A DNA stretch of 64,000 nucleotides from UBA4720 sp038227135 (GTDB lineage: Bacteria > Gemmatimonadota > Gemmatimonadetes > Gemmatimonadales > Gemmatimonadaceae): assembly GCA_038227135.1 (NCBI GenBank), contig JBBRQC010000003.1, positions 71,066-135,065 of the forward strand, in the 5' to 3' direction. Below, in pieces: positions 60,983 to 64,000 of this stretch. Each line of letters begins with the position of its first letter. Within the stretch, counting starts at the first letter, position 1. The notes below the pieces were generated by a model, which worked only from the letters and a program-made list of their open reading frames with translations, made no database searches and had not been told where the DNA came from. Both the position numbers and the translations under genes were made by a program.

Positions 60983-62870
60983 CGAGGTTCTGCAGATCAC
61001 TGGGGCTGACACCAGGAATCCGAGAGGCCTGGGCGAGCGAAAGCGGTTTAAGGTTCGAAAGCTTGTGCCTCGCTTCCGTAGATAGCGACTGCATTTCACT
61101 GTATTCGAGATCATCTTCGAGTGAGAAGTCGCCCATTCGACGCATGCGATCGGCTTGCGCTCTCTCACGCACGAAGTAGCCGGCGTACTTGATTTCGAGA
61201 TCCGCGGTTACGATCGCCTCATCGTTGAGATCTGCACCCTGCCCTACTGCATCGAACAACGCGCGAAGGGAGACTTCCTGACGCCGCGCGACCTCGATAA
61301 TTCTGACTGGTTGCAAAAGATCAGTGCTTCCAGCAGCCGACAGTATCGGCGCGGCTTCGTGCGGCTGTATGTTCGTCGTCTCCGCGAGCCGAAGAGCTGA
61401 ATCCTCGTGATTCAGTCTCGTGCTGATGGTCTCCTGCTCGGAGACGGAATAGAGATCCAGGCCAAGGCCGATATTGCCCAGGCGCCGCAGCGCGTTGTCC
61501 TGCCGGACTGTGAGTCTGAACTCGGATCGCGATGTGAATAGCCTGTAAGGCTCGTCCACACCGCGGGTAACCAGATCGTCGACAAGAACTCCCACGTAGG
61601 AAGTCTCTCTGCCGAGAACAAGCGGCTTCCGGTCCTCTATAGAGAGTGCTGCGTTCAACCCGGCGACAAGTCCTTGGCCAGCGGCTTCCTCGTAACCGGT
61701 GGTGCCATTGATCTGTCCAGCGAAATAGAGTCTGCCCACAGCCTTCACCTGAAGCGAAGGATCGAGTTGGGTCGGGGGATAGTAGTCGTATTCGATTGCG
61801 TATCCAGCACGGTTCATTGCGACGTTCGACAGCCCGGGAATGGATCGCAGAACTTCGAGCTGCACGGGAGCGGGCAAGGAGGTGGACAGGCCGTTCACGT
61901 AGAGCTCTGACGTATCGTGTCCTTCGGGCTCGAGAAAGATCTGGTGCCGTTCCGCATTCGGGAACTTTACGATTTTGTCCTCAACAGATGGGCAGTACCG
62001 AGGACCGCGTGAAGAGATTGCCCCACCGTACATCGCTGATTTGCCGATGTTGTCCTTGATTATCTGCTTGCCATCAGCCTCGAGGTAGGTAATCCAGCAG
62101 GGCATTTGTGGAGGATGCCTCGTGTTCGATCCACTATGACGCTTCGAGCGCCAGAAATGAGACCACGAGTAGTCGAACTGCTCGATCTCGCTCTCCTGAC
62201 GCTCCAGCCGGGAATAATCGACGGAGCGACCGTCAATGCGCGGCGGGGTTCCCGTCTTGAAGCGTGCAACGGTCAGTCCTGCCTGTTCCAGTTGTTCAGC
62301 AAGATGCGTGGTTGCGCTTTCACCGGCACGACCGCCCGAGAGGCGGGTTTCGGTGCCAATGTGGATTCGTCCGCGAAGGAATGTGCCCGTAGTGATGACG
62401 ACCGCTCGCGCGCCAAAACGTCTGCCTTCGAGGGTTTCGACGCCGAAAACGCGTGCCTCGTCCTGGGTAAGCAGAAGTCGTGCGACTGTTCCCTGCACCG
62501 TCTGCAGATTTCTGTGCTCCTCTAGAAGCGATCTTACCGCACGCCGATAGAGTCCGCGATCGCATTGAGCGCGTGGAGCCCATACTGCCGGACCCTTGCT
62601 ACGGTTGAGCATTCGGAACTGGAGCATGGCCAGATCCGTAGCCCTTCCCATGATCCCACCCAGCGCGTCCACTTCGCGGACGACGGTTCCCTTCGCGATC
62701 CCACCGATTGCCGGATTGCACGACATCTGGCCGATCGTCTCGAGCGCACTGGTGATTAGCCCCACGCGAGAACCCAGGCGAGCTGCTGCAACGGCGGCCT
62801 CAGTTCCGGCGTGACCGGCCCCAACGACTATTACATCGAACTCGGCCTCGAAATCCTTCGACTGCGGCAT
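60939..62870 (-). CDS. mnmG: tRNA uridine-5-carboxymethylaminomethyl synthase MnmG (643 aa)
   Basis: FAD domain FDVIVVGAGHAGTEAAVAAARLG, MSCNPAIGGIAKGTVVREVDALGG, FLRGRIHIGT, RFKTGTPPRIDGRSVDYS, and the second FAD contact VGRLYFAGQINGTTGYEEAAGQG. C-terminal MnmE-binding helical domain RIPGVSPSDLQNLVIEVERRR. Partner of MnmE. Full length. Confidence 0.97.
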   Translation of the reverse strand: MPQSKDFEAEFDVIVVGAGHAGTEAAVAAARLGSRVGLITSALETIGQMSCNPAIGGIAKGTVVREVDALGGIMGRATDLAMLQFRMLNRSKGPAVWAPRAQCDRGLYRRAVRSLLEEHRNLQTVQGTVARLLLTQDEARVFGVETLEGRRFGARAVVITTGTFLRGRIHIGTETRLSGGRAGESATTHLAEQLEQAGLTVARFKTGTPPRIDGRSVDYSRLERQESEIEQFDYSWSHFWRSKRHSGSNTRHPPQMPCWITYLEADGKQIIKDNIGKSAMYGGAISSRGPRYCPSVEDKIVKFPNAERHQIFLEPEGHDTSELYVNGLSTSLPAPVQLEVLRSIPGLSNVAMNRAGYAIEYDYYPPTQLDPSLQVKAVGRLYFAGQINGTTGYEEAAGQGLVAGLNAALSIEDRKPLVLGRETSYVGVLVDDLVTRGVDEPYRLFTSRSEFRLTVRQDNALRRLGNIGLGLDLYSVSEQETISTRLNHEDSALRLAETTNIQPHEAAPILSAAGSTDLLQPVRIIEVARRQEVSLRALFDAVGQGADLNDEAIVTADLEIKYAGYFVRERAQADRMRRMGDFSLEDDLEYSEMQSLSTEARHKLSNLKPLSLAQASRIPGVSPSDLQNLVIEVERRRRLAASR

Positions 62871-62930
62871 ACATTAAAGATAAGGGTGCGACCAAGCCCG
62901 ACGTAGTTAGTCTCTAATCGAACTTATATC

Positions 62931-63230
62931 ATGGCGCTGGAGCTTGCTCACGATCATGCAGTCGTCCTCATCCGTCAGAGCGCATTCGAGCGCAGCGGGA
63001 TAACGCGTAGCGCGATCGATGAACGGTACAACCTTACCGCCGATGAATTTCGGGTCGAGGAAGGCCTCGTCGTACTGGGCCCGCTTCCGTCGGACGATGT
63101 GCTACCACAGTTGGTCGACGATCTGGAGCAAAGTGGTCTCGCCTATTTCGACGATTTCTTCGAGTTGAGCGGAAACTGGCCTGAGTGGCTGACGCTCTAC
63201 GTTCGGGGTGCGAAGACCGGGCTGGCCTAG
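62931..63230 (+). CDS. Conserved-looking hypothetical protein (99 aa)
   Basis: MALELAHDHAVVLIRQSAFER, acidic centre (VLPQLVDDLEQSGLAYFDDF), C-terminal WPEWLTLYVRGAKTGLA. No known motif; compact alpha/beta by appearance. Divergent from mnmG with 60 nt between; the last 4 nt overlap the NfeD-like gene. Confidence 0.65.
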   Translation: MALELAHDHAVVLIRQSAFERSGITRSAIDERYNLTADEFRVEEGLVVLGPLPSDDVLPQLVDDLEQSGLAYFDDFFELSGNWPEWLTLYVRGAKTGLA

Positions 63231-63760
63231 AGACGCTGCTCGACGACCGACCACTCCTCGACGAAAGCCATCCCGTTTTCGATCCTGTCGATTACGACTT
63301 CCGCACCGACGGCCATTGGCCTTTCGCTCAACGCGCGTGCCGGAATTCGAAGCTGCTGTCCCAGGAGCTCGTAGGCGATTTCGCCAGTACTACCCGCGAT
63401 TATCTCCCGTGAAATCACGGCGAGTTGGCCCTGGATCTCATCGTGCTGCTCAGAAAGAAGACCCGCGTCGCGTAGCGCCCATCGCGCGAGGAGCGTGATC
63501 ATACCGGTGATGGCGAGCGCACCGCTCCCGATGGCGATTAGGAGGATCGCCCAGGGTGGTAGCCTCGAACGGGTGACGATGGGGTAACCAGCGGCTCCGA
63601 ACCCCACCGCGAATGCAGCGACTGCCGGGAGATTGACGAACGCAGAAGGCGCCTTGGAGCGATTTCTTCGCGCATGCTCTACGCCGTGAAGCATGGCGAA
63701 GACCGCGAGCAACAAGCCGCCGATGAACGACGCGAGAAAAACGATTCGTAGAACTGTCAC
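63227..63760 (-). CDS. NfeD-like membrane protein (177 aa)
   Basis: Three membrane helices (RIVFLASFIGGLLLAVFAML; VNLPAVAAFAVGFGAAGYPIV; WAILLIAIGSGALAITGMITLL), then a C-terminal OB-fold-like domain (STGEIAYELLGQQLRIPARAL, VGAEVVIDRIENGMAFVEEW). NfeD partners with SPFH/stomatin proteins in membrane microdomains; no SPFH gene is in view. GTG start overlaps the stop of the damaged hydrolase gene. Confidence 0.75.
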   Translation of the reverse strand: MTVLRIVFLASFIGGLLLAVFAMLHGVEHARRNRSKAPSAFVNLPAVAAFAVGFGAAGYPIVTRSRLPPWAILLIAIGSGALAITGMITLLARWALRDAGLLSEQHDEIQGQLAVISREIIAGSTGEIAYELLGQQLRIPARALSERPMAVGAEVVIDRIENGMAFVEEWSVVEQRL

Positions 63761-64000
63761 TCGCTCGACGAAGTATCCGGAATGGAGCAGTTACCGGCCG
63801 AGCTCATGAATCCAGGTACTTTCTGAACCATGCCACGGTCGGGGAGATTCTTCATCGTAAGCAGATCCGGCGCGATGGCGATGAAACCATCAGCGGCCAG
63901 TTGGTCAGCTACGCTGCGAACCCAGGAGGACAAACCAAAGATTTCGTGGACAACCAGTACCACCGGTGCTTTCGTGCTCCTTTCCGGGTAGACCACCCAC
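63757..64000 (-). pseudogene. Dienelactone hydrolase-family gene with internal deletion (5' end outside)
   Basis: The visible N-terminal part (APVVLVVHEIFGLSSWVRS, LAADGFIAIAPDLLTMKNLP) is a dienelactone hydrolase start. About 28 codons later the frame ends, but from about 63840 the next frame reads TVAWFRKYLDS with a stop at 63804-63806, which is the family C-terminus. The central about 130 residues, including the catalytic Cys-His-Asp region, are missing and the join is out of frame. The displaced stop leaves normal spacing to the downstream gene. Confidence 0.7.

Overview
The window looks like a chromosomal segment of a Gram-negative, diderm, moderately GC-rich bacterium, most likely a member of the Gemmatimonadota. 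This is inferred from a combination of features: a GWxTD-domain lipoprotein, a SPOR protein coupled to mutS, a cystathionine beta-synthase with CBS domains, M16 peptidase pairs, many beta-barrel and TonB-type envelope genes, and class A RNase P RNA. No 16S gene is present, so the placement is not proven. Nearly all of the window is protein coding, with short gaps.

Left arm (1-13.4 kb): accessory and envelope genes. It opens with the 5' two thirds of a cyclic beta-1,2-glucan synthase-like giant gene on the minus strand. A secreted PIG-L-type deacetylase sits next to a beta-barrel, followed by a divergent YceI/HxlR pair and an M28 (PSMA-like) peptidase. From 9.5 to 13.4 kb the DNA is decayed: a TonB-dependent receptor with stops and frameshifts, truncated against a truncated cation antiporter; an intact BBP2-type porin; and a P-II gene that runs out of frame into the last quarter of amtB.

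13.5-15.9 kb: a low-density stretch. The 3' 45 nt of tRNA-Phe plus 2 flanking bases (47 bp) are duplicated about 1.7 kb from the intact tRNA-Phe gene, the signature of a small tRNA-targeted insertion, which now carries a YdhR-like monooxygenase gene and no visible integrase.

15.9-30 kb: housekeeping genes on the minus strand: holA, SPOR protein, mutS, a TonB-C-domain lipoprotein, cbs, ddl, rhomboid and queF reading toward tRNA-Phe. Upstream lie an ECF sigma factor with a zinc-finger anti-sigma, an ADP-ribose-type NUDIX hydrolase and an M16 pair.

30-44 kb: upp, a beta-CASP nuclease, mnmE, then the origin cluster mnmE-MBL-yidC-yidD-rnpA-rpmH <-> dnaA-dnaN. The dnaA-dnaN gap contains degenerate DnaA boxes followed by CTA-type triplets that resemble a DnaA-trio unwinding element. 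rnpB follows at 43.7-44.1 kb, so both RNase P subunits lie within 5 kb.

44-64 kb: an AraC-type regulator, pyrE, an orphan histidine kinase, a Ser/Thr kinase, a GWxTD lipoprotein, polA (one exonuclease Asp replaced by Gly), PlsC/MFS genes, Nif3, parAB with two parS sites, a SIMPL protein, a KirBac channel, an EamA transporter, mnmG, and at the right edge an NfeD-like protein behind a dienelactone hydrolase gene with an internal deletion.

Themes worth following: several out-of-frame internal deletions (P-II/AmtB, receptor/antiporter, dienelactone hydrolase), which could be genome decay or assembly errors; a compact layout in which most convergent genes overlap; and non-AUG or leaderless starts at core genes (rnpA, polA).
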